A stretch of DNA of 64,000 nt, from positions 37,845,789 through 37,909,788 of the forward strand of contig CM036768.1 in assembly GCA_020796225.1 (NCBI GenBank), written 5' to 3'. The notes under the pieces are model-generated. The model had not been told where the DNA came from, searched no databases, and was given only the letters and a program-made list of their open reading frames with translations. Every line of letters starts with the position of its first letter. Position 1 is the stretch's first letter. Below are positions 41,575-51,229 of the stretch, in pieces. The translations under genes were made by a program, and so were the position numbers. The stretch comes from Arion vulgaris. Its lineage: Eukaryota; Mollusca; Gastropoda; Stylommatophora; Arionidae.

Positions 41575-42440
41575 AGTACTTACGGTACCGGTTTAGAACA
41601 CAATGTGACAACCGGTAAAAACGAGGGTAGTAGAGACAGAGGAGGTGAGAGAGAGAAAATGTTGGATAGCCTGACTTCATGGAACTGTAGAGCGTTAATA
41701 TCTGAGTTGTGGAGATCCAAACACCAAAGACACCAAAGACAGATTTGTGGAGATCCATGATTGCTTAACTGGAGAAAGTTGAACATTTTACATATTTGGG
41801 TAGTAAAGTGTCAAACAACGGAGACACGATGAAAGAAATAAACTCTCGTATTGCTATAGCAGCTAGTGCCTTCACTAAATTAACGAATATCTGGCAATTT
41901 CAAGACCTTAGTATATGCACAAAAGTTAAATTATTTAGGTCATGTGTGATTCCTGTACTGACCTACGGTTGTGAAAGTTGGAAATCAACAAAGAAAATTG
42001 ATAAGAAACTGGACAGCTTTGAGAATAAATGTCTAAGAAAATTATTAAAAGTAAAATGGAGTGATTTCGTTTCTGACAACACAGTGAGAGATAGAACACA
42101 CCAACAACCCGTATCAAATATTATAAGGAAACGAAGGTGGAAATATTTAGGTCATGTTCTTAGATCAGACGAACAGAGACTAAATCGACAAGTCCTTATG
42201 TGGTCACCAGTTGGGAAAAGAAAACGTGGAAGACCAAAGACCACTCTTCGAAGAACCATCCAACAAGAAAGTAAACTATTGGGATGTAAAACCATTCAAG
42301 ATCTCCAACTGCTAGCAACGAACCGTATCACATGGAGATCTAAAACCTCTGCCCTATGTGCCGCCTTTGGCACGAAAGGAACAAACTAACTAACTATGAC
42401 TGCTTACGCCAGGAGGCACGGCACCTGATGATAATAACTT
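41575..42440 (+). pseudogene. R4 retrotransposon 3' end split by R6
   Basis: Halves 41585-41767 and 42396-42440. The first has GLEHNVTTGKN, GGEREKMLDSLTSW and RALISE; the second gives the AYARRHGT-like end and GATGATGATAA tail. Compared with 43500-43701 it has a small duplication (CACCAAAGACACCAAAGACA). Confidence 0.82.
41768..42395 (+). mobile_element. R6 retrotransposon, 5'-truncated, open frame
   Basis: ATGATTGCTTA at 41757-41767 and ATGACTGCTTA at 42396-42406 flank 628 bp. One uninterrupted frame to 42389 encodes EHFTYLGSKVSNNGD, VLTYGCESWKSTKKIDKKLD, ENKCLRKLLKVKWSDF, RRWKYLGHVLRSDEQRLNRQ and GKRKRGRPKTTLRR, with tail (AACT)n. The intact frame suggests fairly recent insertion. The RT palm lies upstream of the truncation. 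Confidence 0.93.
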
Positions 42441-42444
42441 TCGG

Positions 42445-42600
42445 TATCGTGGAGCATCTGGACTAATGCAATAGAACGCGAACTCCCATACGGTAAGACC
42501 AATAATGTTTTTCTGTTGGGGTCATAAATAAAATTATAACCCAAACAACTTTACGGCGACTGCAATAGCCCTGCGGCCATTAAATTCATCAGGCTCTCGT
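42445..42600 (+). mobile_element. SINE-G fragment
   Basis: AACTTTACGGCGACTGCAAT and GCGGCCATTAAATTC match 61130-61175 of the copy with a clear tRNA-like head. The head here is decayed. Confidence 0.6.
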
Positions 42601-42617
42601 CTTACCTGTCCTTCACC

Positions 42618-42880
42618 ACCGTTTGTTGCTGGGGCTCACAAAGGGAGCAAAGAATAGTAACACCGCGACCTACAATACATGTCGTAAGAAGCGACTGAGC
42701 TAGAGAAATAGGAAAGCTACCCTGTTAAATAAAATCGTTGCAGAAATCGGATGTGCTGTTCTACTTGTAAGTGCATAACTGGCACAATGTACAATCGGTA
42801 TTAGTCTCAGATCACATACAAATAACAAAGAATGGTTAACAAGTGGTCTATATATGGAGCGGTCAAAGAAGAAGAAGAAG
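42618..42880 (+). mobile_element. SINE-B copy
   Basis: GTTTGTTGCTGGGGCTCACA, AAGAATAGTAACACCGCGAC, CATGTCGTAAGAAGCGACTG, and tail AAGAAGAAGAAG. No target duplication could be fixed. Confidence 0.85.
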
Positions 42881-43004
42881 CACGCTCATATATAATCATC
42901 AAAATTGTTTTATACGTGGGTATCCTAGAGCGACGAATTAGATCAAGTACGTAGTGAAAAGCTTTGTGGTGGACACGTATTTCTTATAGATTGTATTTGG
43001 CTGA

Positions 43005-43005
43005 T

Positions 43006-43040
<35 letters not shown>

Positions 43041-43042
43041 CA
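43005..43042. repeat. (CT)n(AT)n microsatellite
   Basis: Pure CT then TA runs. Confidence 0.97.
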
Positions 43043-43079
43043 TCTTCGTGTTCCGTTTTTTTAAAAAAAGCATATTTTG

Positions 43080-43701
43080 CCAAAATGCAGCATCACAGCA
43101 AATGGGACTGATCTAAGACAAGTGCAGCAATTTAAATACCTCGAGTCCTGGTAACATCAGATGGCAGATGCCGATCAGAAATAAAGAGCAGAATAGGACA
43201 AGCGAAAACATCATTCCTGAAAATGAGAAGCATTATCTGCAACAAGTCCTTGTCAATCCCGATCAGAATGCGAGTTATTCAGTGCTACATAGAACCAATA
43301 CTGACATACGGATGCGAGTCATGGACAATGAACACACAGATCGAAAAATCTCTGAGGGCCACAGAAATGTGGTTTTATAGAAGAATGATGCGAATTCCAT
43401 GGACTGCTAAAATGACTAATGTTTAGGTGCTGAATGAGATCAAGACACAGAGAAAGCTTATCATCAATATAAGAAAGAGGCAGTCATCATTTTTCGGGCA
43501 TGTGATGAGGAGGGAGGTTTAGAACACATCGAGACAACCGGTAAAATTGAAGGTAGACGAGACAGAGAGAGAAAATTTTGGATAGCTTGACTTCATGGCA
43601 CGGTAGAGCGTTAACATCTGAGTTGATAGCAAACACCAACGAAAGAGATTTGTGGAGATCCATGATCGGCTACGCCAGCCGGCACGGCACCTGATGATGA
43701 T
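43080..43701 (+). pseudogene. R4 retrotransposon C-terminal region
   Basis: Encodes LVTSDGRCRSEIKSRIGQAK, YIEPILTYGCESWTMNTQIE, EMWFYRRMMRIPWTAK, then after a stop IRKRQSSFFGHVMRREV near 43470-43520 and the LTS-HGRALTSELI segment, with a GATGATGATG tail. Same domain order as 56100-56700. Two frameshifts and two stops. Confidence 0.88.
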
Positions 43702-44001
43702 GTCCCGTTTAAAAGACAGGTTTCCACATGAGATGAACATTGTTGCTGCTCTGTGAGCTGTTCTACTAATTATTTTACCACTCAGGCTACAATCTTTTAA
43801 TTTTCCAGAATTCTTCTCCATGTTTCTCTTGGACGTTCACACATTCCTTTATCGCATGAGTGCTGTATTTGCCATTGCCTATACATGCAAATAACAGATG
43901 AGCCAAATAAATCTCGATCTTCCTATTGTAATAAAAGTCTCCAATGATAAACAGTTTATTAACTATTTTTTTTATATGTTCAATGTTACGCTTTACAATT
44001 T
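43702..44001. other. No supported feature
   Basis: No recognised motif. Confidence 0.45.
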
Positions 44002-44010
44002 CAATTGTTC

Positions 44011-44269
44011 TTCTTCTTCTTCTTCTTTGCGTTCGTTCTTTACGATCAATTTTAATCACTCTTTGTGATATGTTTGATCTTTGCCAAGAGCGTGTCTACG
44101 TTGCACATTAGTTTGGTAGGCCCCTAAACGCATAAGACTTCTACACGTTTAGGACACATGCATCCGATTTCAGCCAAACCTCCTTAGTCGCCTCTTACGA
44201 CATGCGTGGCAGGTAACAGTGGTTCTATTCTTTGCACCCCAAATTTGGGCCCCGGTAACCACTCGGGCG
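44011..44269 (-). mobile_element. SINE-A copy
   Basis: Minus-strand full copy with CAATTGTTC at 44002-44010 and 44270-44278. Tail appears as TTCTTCTTCTTCTTCTTTGCG on plus, which is 7 GAA units. Confidence 0.95.
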
Positions 44270-44372
44270 CAATTGTTCAATATTTTGAGTATATATTCTA
44301 CTAACATTTTTTCTCACATAATTGATCACTATGATAGTGTGCGCTTTTTTTGGTTTCTCATATGTCTAAGAG

Positions 44373-44813
44373 CAGCGTTTCCCAATGTGGCGCTACCGCC
44401 CTAGAGGGCGCTGAAGCGTTCTAGGGGGATAGAGGGTTCAGAAGAATTTGGGGGGTGTTCAGACGATTAGAGGTCGGTGTCTCATTAAAGAAGAATTGAG
44501 TAATAAATATTTTTAAATAAATTATTTTTGAGATTGAATAATCATTTAAAATTTGAATTCTGCATTTTAATTCATCTTATGCCCATCTTATACGATCGAT
44601 TTGTACATCTAATTTCTATTTCATGTATATAATCACTTCCAAATAGACCATGTATGGCAGAAATATACATCAATTTCTATGTCAAAGAAAAAAATAGAGC
44701 ATGTATATATGTGGGGTGGGGCGCCGGCAATCTGTTATAATGTGGATGGGGGCGTTACAAAGTTTATGTTGTGCAAAGTGGGCGGTGGGCCAAAAATGTT
44801 TTGGAATCTATGC
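44373..44813 (-). mobile_element. hAT-like MITE, family 2
   Basis: 441 bp from CAGCGTTTCCCAATGTGGCG to TTGGAATCTATG, inverted relative to 41182-41566. Shared internal blocks include TTCATCTTATGCCCATCTTA and ATACACCATG-like TAGACCATGTATGGCAG. Flanks TCTAAGAG and CCTTAGAG agree at 6 of 8. Confidence 0.88.
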
Positions 44814-44824
44814 CTTAGAGGAAT

Positions 44825-45000
44825 TGAGGCGCAGTCATGACGCATAATATGGTGTCTCTTATTTTTTTTTCGTAAATGTTTGCTTTCCTTACCACCAGTG
44901 TTAATCACCAATTAGATAAACCTTATTCCAACTTCACAGTTTACCTCTTAGTTGATTTCTATATCACTGTTCTAAGATTACAAATAACTGCAATTTTCCC
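44825..45000. repeat. Dispersed repeat S
   Basis: GCAGTCATGACGCATAATAT and TTTGCTTTCCTTACCACCAG match 36112-36185. Confidence 0.6.
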
Positions 45001-45043
45001 CACTTATTTAAATATATGGGACCTTACACTGTGGTGCGACAGC

Positions 45044-45345
45044 GAGTAGACCCGGTTACGTTTCTTCCCCTTTCAACTCCCAAAGGAGGACAGGTTTTCA
45101 ACATAACTCATCCAGCTCTTCCTCTCTCCTGCCATCCTTTCCAATTCTTTGCCATGTTTTATCTATTCTTTTAATGTCAATCTCTAGCTCGCTTCTACTC
45201 AGTATGCCTAGACCTTCCTCAATTCTTCTTTTCCTATGGGTTCCAAAATAGTGACTGTCTAGCTATGCTTCCATTCGGTCTTCTCAATGTGTGTCCTATC
45301 AGTCTCCAGCGTCTCTCCGTATCTCTTTCACCACTGGTTCGTTAG
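45044..45345 (-). pseudogene. R7 retrotransposon C-terminus
   Basis: Minus strand reads RRWRLIGHTLRRPNGSIA near 45260-45315, LEPIGKEELRK near 45225, and a decayed LERMAGERKSWM near 45110-45145. Same family as 26750-26930. Confidence 0.78.
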
Positions 45346-45639
45346 AAACGTGTTAATACGAAGAGAGACGTAATTCTATCTCATGAGAACTGTTCAGGAT
45401 TGTTTTATATATATTAAAATGCCTAGTGGTTTTATGAAGTCTGGCACTATTTGATTCTGATAAAGAGAGCAGTACACTTTGATTTTAGTATAAAATTCTG
45501 AGAAGCAATTATCCCAATATCAGTTTTACCAGTATATCTAAAAGTTGTTTGCACCTGTTTCTCATTCAACCTGTGTCTTTGTTACCTAGGGGATTAAAGA
45601 CTCTTTAATCCAAAGCACATAACTTTCAACCTTAGGACG
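45346..45639. other. No supported feature
   Basis: No recognised motif. Confidence 0.45.
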
Positions 45640-45945
45640 AACGTTCTGTCAAGCAGCATGTCCCTTGCGGAACGTCGCATTCATCACAACCCGCACAAAA
45701 AGCTCTCGTCTCTTGCACGTTCTCCTGCCTCTTTTAGCGTCATTTTCAAGGTTTCTTTGATGCTCTGCTGCCACCTTCGTATTGGTCGTCCCCTGTCTCG
45801 TTTTCCAGGAACCATGCCTTCCATCACCCCTATCTCCAGACCGCTGTGGCGTTTAATGTGTCCAAAATATTTCATCTTCCAGGACATGATGTTCTTTATA
45901 AACCGATGCTCCTTGACATGCAGGTCTTGTAAGATATCTTAGTTA
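45640..45945 (-). pseudogene. R5 retrotransposon C-terminus
   Basis: Open from 45887: MSWKMKYFGHIKRHSGLEIG, MVPGKRDRGRPIRRWQQSIK, MTLKEAGERARDESF; beyond 45690 the frame shifts into FVRV-like and MNATFRKGHA-like codons. Upstream (45890-45945) encodes QDLHVKEHRFIKNI. The best-kept member of this R5 subfamily. Confidence 0.88.
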
Positions 45946-46454
45946 GGACCAACCTTGCTTTGTTATATTAGAGCGTGCAGGCTAACAAGCATTAGAAATC
46001 AGAATTAACTTCTTTCGGAAAATCCATTCATTCAACCAACAATTTTTTAAAAATTTGCAACATCATCAATTCTGTATATTGAACTTGGCGACCTAGACTA
46101 TTTAATAACATTGTATACTAGTTTGAGAAAAAAACAACTTATAATAATATACTGGCAGGACATCAAAGTCTGACAAGAAACACATTTTCTAAGATAATTT
46201 GTGATTCAATGTTTGAAAATTTGCCTCATTCAAAAGAGACTATGAATAGTTTTTGATTTGAATGAGACATAAACTCTGTGTAGATGAGTTGTTATAAGAA
46301 GTACGAAGCTTAAATCTTAGAATCGTGATGGGTTAAATGGGGGAAAGATTGATTGCAGACCAATAGAATCAAGTCTAGATTTCGTTTTGGAAAGATTATC
46401 GTTGGGAATAAATGAGTGAAAAAGGAAGATTTCTGTAAAGTTTTAACATATCCC
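45946..46454. other. No supported feature
   Basis: No recognised motif. Confidence 0.45.
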
Positions 46455-46877
46455 ACGGTCGTGTAGTGCAGGAGTCCGCAAGAGAAGAAAAGAATAGTAC
46501 CACTGAGACCTACAAGGCATATTGTAAAAGCTGACTGAGGTAGTGGTCTAGGAAGCTACCTAGTAAATAAAAAGCATCACAGATGCCGGATGTGCGCACA
46601 TGTGAGCACATTACTGGCACAACGTACAATCTTTCATTGGTTCAGACAGTGCCGGCTCGTGATAATTTTTGTTGGTGGGGCCAGACATTTTGTTCCGGAT
46701 AAATCATGGCTTTAGATTGCTATATTTTAATTTAATAAATAATAAATACACGCTATACATTATTTTTGGTGGGGCTCGGTCTCACTAGCCCTTAAAGACG
46801 ATCCGCCACTGGGTTCAGATCACATATAAATCACACATAGTGGTTAACATGTGGTTGATATTGAACGTTCAAATAAG
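46455..46877 (+). mobile_element. SINE-B copy split by hAT MITE
   Basis: Halves 46455-46646 (GGTCGTGTAGTGCAGG, AGAATAGTACCACTGAGACC, core decayed to CATATTGTAAAAGCTGACTG) and 46812-46877 (GATCACATATAAATCACACA to GAACGTTCAAATAAGA). Confidence 0.88.
46647..46811 (+). mobile_element. hAT-like MITE, family 1, exact 8-bp duplication
   Basis: 165 bp between GGTTCAGA copies at 46639-46646 and 46812-46819. Ends CAGTGCCGGCTCGTGA and ACGATCCGCCACTG; inner GGTGGGGCC and GGTGGGGCTC. Confidence 0.95.
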
Positions 46878-46974
46878 ATGAATTGACAAAATTATTGAAA
46901 GTGTGTGGTAGTTTTATGTCAATGTGGTTTAATGAATGTTATTCGGGCATCAGCTTTCCCAACTACTTGTATCG

Positions 46975-47075
46975 ATTTTCCGATGCTAAAACTTCTTTTA
47001 CTTCAAATTGAACAACGGAGCACTTCTTTCGTCCGTGTCTAACAGAACTAGGAACTTGATCTCACCTACATTGTT
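46975..47075 (-). mobile_element. SINE-F fragment
   Basis: CGTCCGTGTCTAACAGAACT and AACTTGATCTCACCTACA match 57026-57075. Confidence 0.55.
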
Positions 47076-47079
47076 ATTG

Positions 47080-47445
47080 TTATTGATTACTAAACTGACG
47101 TCATTGCACGCCGGGCAGACCCATAGGTGCTCAGTATCTCCCAACAGATATCGAAGAGTATGCATACTGATGGTTCCGTGGCTCGCTGATTAAACACACC
47201 TCTCACTCTGCCTCTCAGTCATCCAGTTCGACTTGAACAACGGGTAACTCCAAACTGCTTAAATCGCTTGATCGATTCAACATCGATTTTAGTGTCCTCA
47301 TCCAACAGAGAGTCTCGAAGAGACCGAAGAATATCCCCCTTATCCATCTTCAACTCCCCAACAATCGATGCTGTTGATGCAAGCCTGCCCGCTCTCTCAT
47401 TACCGTAAACACCCGCATGCCCAACACCTACATGATTTCAGGGAC
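47080..47445 (-). pseudogene. RNase H-type retrotransposon C-terminus and 3' region
   Basis: Minus strand opens with VGVGHAGVYGNERAGRLA at 47377-47430, the RNase H signature GHxGxxGNExAxxLA, then ASIVGELKMDKGDILRSLRD, DEDTKIDVESIKRFKQFGVT and CSSRTG to a stop near 47210. A non-coding trailer runs to an AATAAC tail at 47080-47095. No frame break was seen in this stretch. RNase H is typical of the I-clade group of non-LTR elements, distinct from the RTE-like majority. Confidence 0.85.
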
Positions 47446-47448
47446 CTT

Positions 47449-47695
47449 CGTCTTCTTCTTTTTCATTAAATGCTGCATATCGATCACTTGTTAAACCACT
47501 CTTTGTGGTATGTATGTGATCCAAACCTAAGAGCGTTCTGCCAGTTATGCAGGCCAGCACATCCGATCTCTGCGAAGCTTTCATTTACTAGGGTAGATTT
47601 CCTAGGCCCCTACCTCAGTCACCTTTTACGACATGTCTTTATGTCACAGTGCTACTATTCTTTGCTCACTTGATAGCCCCGGCAACACACTAGCG
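47449..47695 (-). mobile_element. SINE-B copy
   Basis: CGATCACTTGTTAAACCACT, GTTATGCAGGCCAGCACATC and TTTTACGACATGTCTT follow SINE-B order on minus, with a 10-bp deletion around the CTACAAGTA block. Confidence 0.85.
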
Positions 47696-47940
47696 GTTTT
47701 CAGCGATCAAGGGAAAAATATCATCTTCACTCCACTAGGGAAACGAACCTACTACAACTGAAGCGAGATGCAAGTATTGTATTTTCATTTGACAGAGACT
47801 TCCACAGTAATTACTTTAAAAAAGGCAATTTGTTCGAAAAGACCACTTTTATTGTTATACTCTGTAATGTAAAAGTAGAGATTGCAGAGAGGCTATGTCC
47901 GAACGACAAAATACTTCTTTAAATGAACACAAAACAATTT
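47696..47940. other. Possible tRNA-like remnant near 47735-47770
   Basis: On minus GTAGTAGGTTCGTTTCCCTA resembles a B box; otherwise nothing. Confidence 0.3.
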
Positions 47941-47948
47941 AGTTTTAT

Positions 47949-48505
47949 CATCATCATCATCAGGTGCCGTCTCCACATCGAAGGTTGGCTGCAATGAATC
48001 TCCAGCATAATCTGTCTTTCGCCTTGGTGTTGCACACTGCTAGACTATAACCTGTCCATTTCTTAAAGTTTCCCTCCCACTTATCTCTCGGTCTTCCTCT
48101 TGCTCTTCAACTTTCCCTCTAGTAAAGATTTTATCATGGTGTCATGTCTTTTTATGTGCCCAAAATACTTTACTTGTCTGAATTTTATTTCTCTTAATAA
48201 TTGTTTCTTCATTCCTAGTTTTCCTAAAACTTGTTTATTTGTCTGTTTTTCTGTCCATGAAACTCTGCTTATTCTTCTATATATCCACATCTCAAATGCA
48301 TCAATTCTGTCATCTAACTGCTTGTTCATTGTCCATGTTTCCGAGCCATACATTAATATAGGATATATATAGCATTTGATCATTCTTATTTTTAGCCTGT
48401 TTGTAAATTGTTTGGATGTCAGTAACTTTCTCATACTATTGAAATTATCCTTGGCCATTCCTATTCTCTTTTTAATTTCTGTTATACATCTGCCATCATT
48501 TTATA
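47949..48505 (-). mobile_element. R5 retrotransposon, 5'-truncated, GATGAT tail
   Basis: AGTTTTAT flanks at 47941-47948 and 48506-48513. Minus frame from 48458 reads YIYPILMYGSETWTMNKQLD, FEMWIYRRISRVSWTEKQTN, QVKYFGHIKRHDTMIKSLLE to 48081. It then continues, after a shift, through KDRLCWRFIAANLRCGDGT and a (GATGAT)n tail. A well-kept C-terminal domain. Confidence 0.88.
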
Positions 48506-48513
48506 AGTTTTAT

Positions 48514-49019
48514 AAGGAACACAAATATGCTAAAGCAACATTATGATCAGAAAAGCCTTTATCAAGATACGGATACTAATGACATAAACAACGTTTACCA
48601 CTTTTGGTGAACTTTTACTATAAAAATAAGACTACCATTTATACTGTAATTTTTGCTGTAAAATTATGTCAAATAAGTCAATCACAGTCGAGGTTAAAAC
48701 ACCATCTCATATTACTGTCAGATTGCTCTAAAAAAACTATCAAATCACTGTTAAGTTGCTGCCCAAGTACTGTATAAGTTACTACCAAATTACTGTGAAA
48801 TTATTACAAAATTACTGTCACTTTTACTGCTACTGCTAGATTTATACTATTGTTACAGTAGCTGTAATATAACGAATGTTACTGCTGCCATGTAACACTT
48901 TGTACTAAATGTGACTAAGTAAACAGAATAACGCTCAGTTACAAGACACAGGGACAGTTTTGTCAAGCTGTCTTTATCAAGCAAATGAAACACCATAAAA
49001 GATAAAACAGCAAAGAAGA
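48514..49019. other. Irregular TACTG-rich sequence, no gene
   Basis: 48600-48880 has many AAATTACTGT/TTACTGC motifs, possibly a worn tandem repeat; no fixed period. Confidence 0.45.
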
Positions 49020-50578
49020 AATCTTTCTTCTTTCTTTTGTCCTTCTCTGATTTTTTGTCGTTAGGCGTAGCAGGTTTAACGGATGATCGGTTTCCGAGAT
49101 AGTACACGCTCGGTCGTTTGATATGCTGTGGTATTGTGCAGTTTTAAGATGTCTATCTATCCATCTTTTTCTTGGTCCGCCGTTCCTCTTGATAATTCCA
49201 TTTTCAGGTTGTACGCTCTTACAACTGGTGTATTCTGGTTCATTCTCACCAAGTGGCCAAACCATTTGAATCTCTGTTTGTCAATGAATCTAATAGCAGG
49301 TTTTGTTCCGGCTGTTCTTCTAATTTCCTCATTTCTTATATGCTCTCTTCTTGTTTTATTTACCGCTTTCCTCAAGCATCTCATTTCACATGTGGTAATT
49401 TTCCTTTGAAACTGGAGTAAAGCAAGGCTGTATTCTATCTCCGCTATTGTTTGGAGTGGCCATTGACTGGGTGATGCGAAAATGTTGCAGGGCGAAACTG
49501 GCATCGATTAAGTAGAAAAGAGACAACTAGAAGATTTAGATTTTGCAGATGATATTGCCTTGTTAAGTAGAAACAACCAAGAAATGCAAAGAAAAACAGA
49601 CAACTTGTCATCTATATCATCAAAAGTTGAACTGCAGATAAGCTATGAAAAAACAAATATAATGAAGACACCTATGGCAAGTAATGTAGATATCACCCTG
49701 GGATCTAAAATGATAAAAATAACAGAACAGTTCACCTATTTAGGTAGCAATTTTGATTGCACAGGAAATGTTAAAAATAAATTATGATACGAATTGGCAG
49801 AGCAACATCAGCTTTTAAAAGTCTAAATAAAATATGGAACTGCAAGTTATATAGTATTAAAACTAAATTACGAATTTTCAATTCAAATGTTGTATCAATC
49901 CTAACATATGCCAGCGAGAGTTGGAAAATGACTAAAGATATAGAAAGCAAGTTGAATGCATTTGAAAATAGATGTCTGCGAAAAATAATGAATATAAAAT
50001 GGAACGAATTCAGGAGAAGTGATGAAATCAGAGACATGTCTGGTCAACCACTAGTGACAACTGTTATAAGAAAGAGAAGATGGAGATATGTTGGGCACAC
50101 CTTGAGGATAAATGATCAACGAATATCAAAGCAGGCATTGAAGTGGGATGTAAAGGGTTCAAGAAAGAGAGGTCGACCTAAGGTGATCCTGAAACGAACT
50201 TTGCTGAGAGAGGCAAGAAATTTCGGTCTCAGTTCCATGGAGGAGATTGAACGAGTTGCCCATGATAGAGTGGTATGAAGAAATTACTTGCAGGCCCTAT
50301 GTAACGTATAACGGTACGAGAGGAATTATTATTATTAATATTGTCCTTTCTTGTTCTTTTGTCAGTACCCATGTTGAGCACTAGTAGCACAGTGTTGGTA
50401 TGAAGATTGCATTTATAATATGTCTCTTAGTCTCTACTGGAATTGTTGCATGTTTCAAGATTGGGGTAAATTGGTAAGTAATGATGTTGGCTTGCTGGAT
50501 TCTAGTTTCGACCTCAATGTCCAGTATACTATCAGATATAAAAGAAGAAATGAGTGCAGACAATAGTGGGACAAACAA
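49020..50578 (-). pseudogene. R3b retrotransposon remnant split by R2
   Basis: Halves 50350-50578 and 49020-49407. The first encodes DSILDIEVETRIQQANIITY and INAIFIPTLCY then STWVLTKEQE. The second continues KITTCEMRCLRKAVNKTRRE, RFIDKQRFKWFGHLVRM and a KDG...RKRWID region, and ends with a GAAA-type tail at 49020-49040. Combined order matches R1/R3 C-termini. Confidence 0.88.
49408..50339 (+). mobile_element. R2 retrotransposon, longest copy, with RT motifs B and C
   Basis: ATTTTCCTTT at 49398-49407 and ATTGTCCTTT at 50340-50349 flank 932 bp. It starts in RT motif B (TGVKQGCILSPLLFGVAIDW) and has FADD at 49541-49552, the catalytic motif C. It continues with FTYLGSNFDCTGN, ILTYASESWKMTKDIESKLN, ENRCLRKIMNIKWNEF, WRYVGHTLRINDQR and SRKRGRPKVILKR to a stop at 50278, then an ATT tail. 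Frame breaks near 49505 and 49785. Non-autonomous by truncation. Confidence 0.93.
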
Positions 50579-50581
50579 AAA

Positions 50582-50697
50582 GAAATAAGATCAGAAGTAC
50601 AATACTATTAAAACATATCAGAAACAATAGCAGTTCTAGATCCTATTAAGAAACAAAATAATAAATTGTTTGATCACGTAAGAGGATTATCGCACAT
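50582..50697 (+). pseudogene. R1-type C-terminal fragment
   Basis: AVLDPIKKQNNKLFDHVRGL near 50630-50690 corresponds to SVLDFIKKQQIKWFGHVSRL. The 27-bp array starts right after it. Confidence 0.7.
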
Positions 50698-50698
50698 T

Positions 50699-51150
50699 AC
50701 AATATAACAAGTATTATTATTCAGAAACAATATAACAAGTATTATTATTCAGAAACAATATAACAAGTATTATTATTCAGAAACAATATAACAAGTATTA
50801 TTATTCAGAAACAATATAACAAGTATTATTATTCAGAAACAATATAACAAGTATTATTATTCAGAAACAATATAACAAGTATTATTATTCAGAAACAATA
50901 TAACAAGTATTATTATTCAGAAACAATATAACAAGTATTATTATTCAGAAACAATATAACAAGTATTATTATTCAGAAACAATATAACAAGTATTATTAT
51001 TCAGAAACAATATAACAAGTATTATTATTCAGAAACAATATAACAAGTATTATTATTCAGAAACAATATAACAAGTATTATTATTCAGAAACAATATAAC
51101 AAGTATTATTATTCAGAAACAATATAACAAGTATTATTATTCAGAAACAA
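50699..51150. repeat. 27-bp tandem array, about 17 identical copies
   Basis: Unit ACAATATAACAAGTATTATT plus ATTCAGA without any visible variation. Confidence 0.98.
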
Positions 51151-51229
51151 TGGTGATTCCTTTCTCTAAACCTGTTTTGCCTTACAACGTCAAGATAAGA
51201 AGAGCTTCTAGAACGGGCTTTTATGTGTG

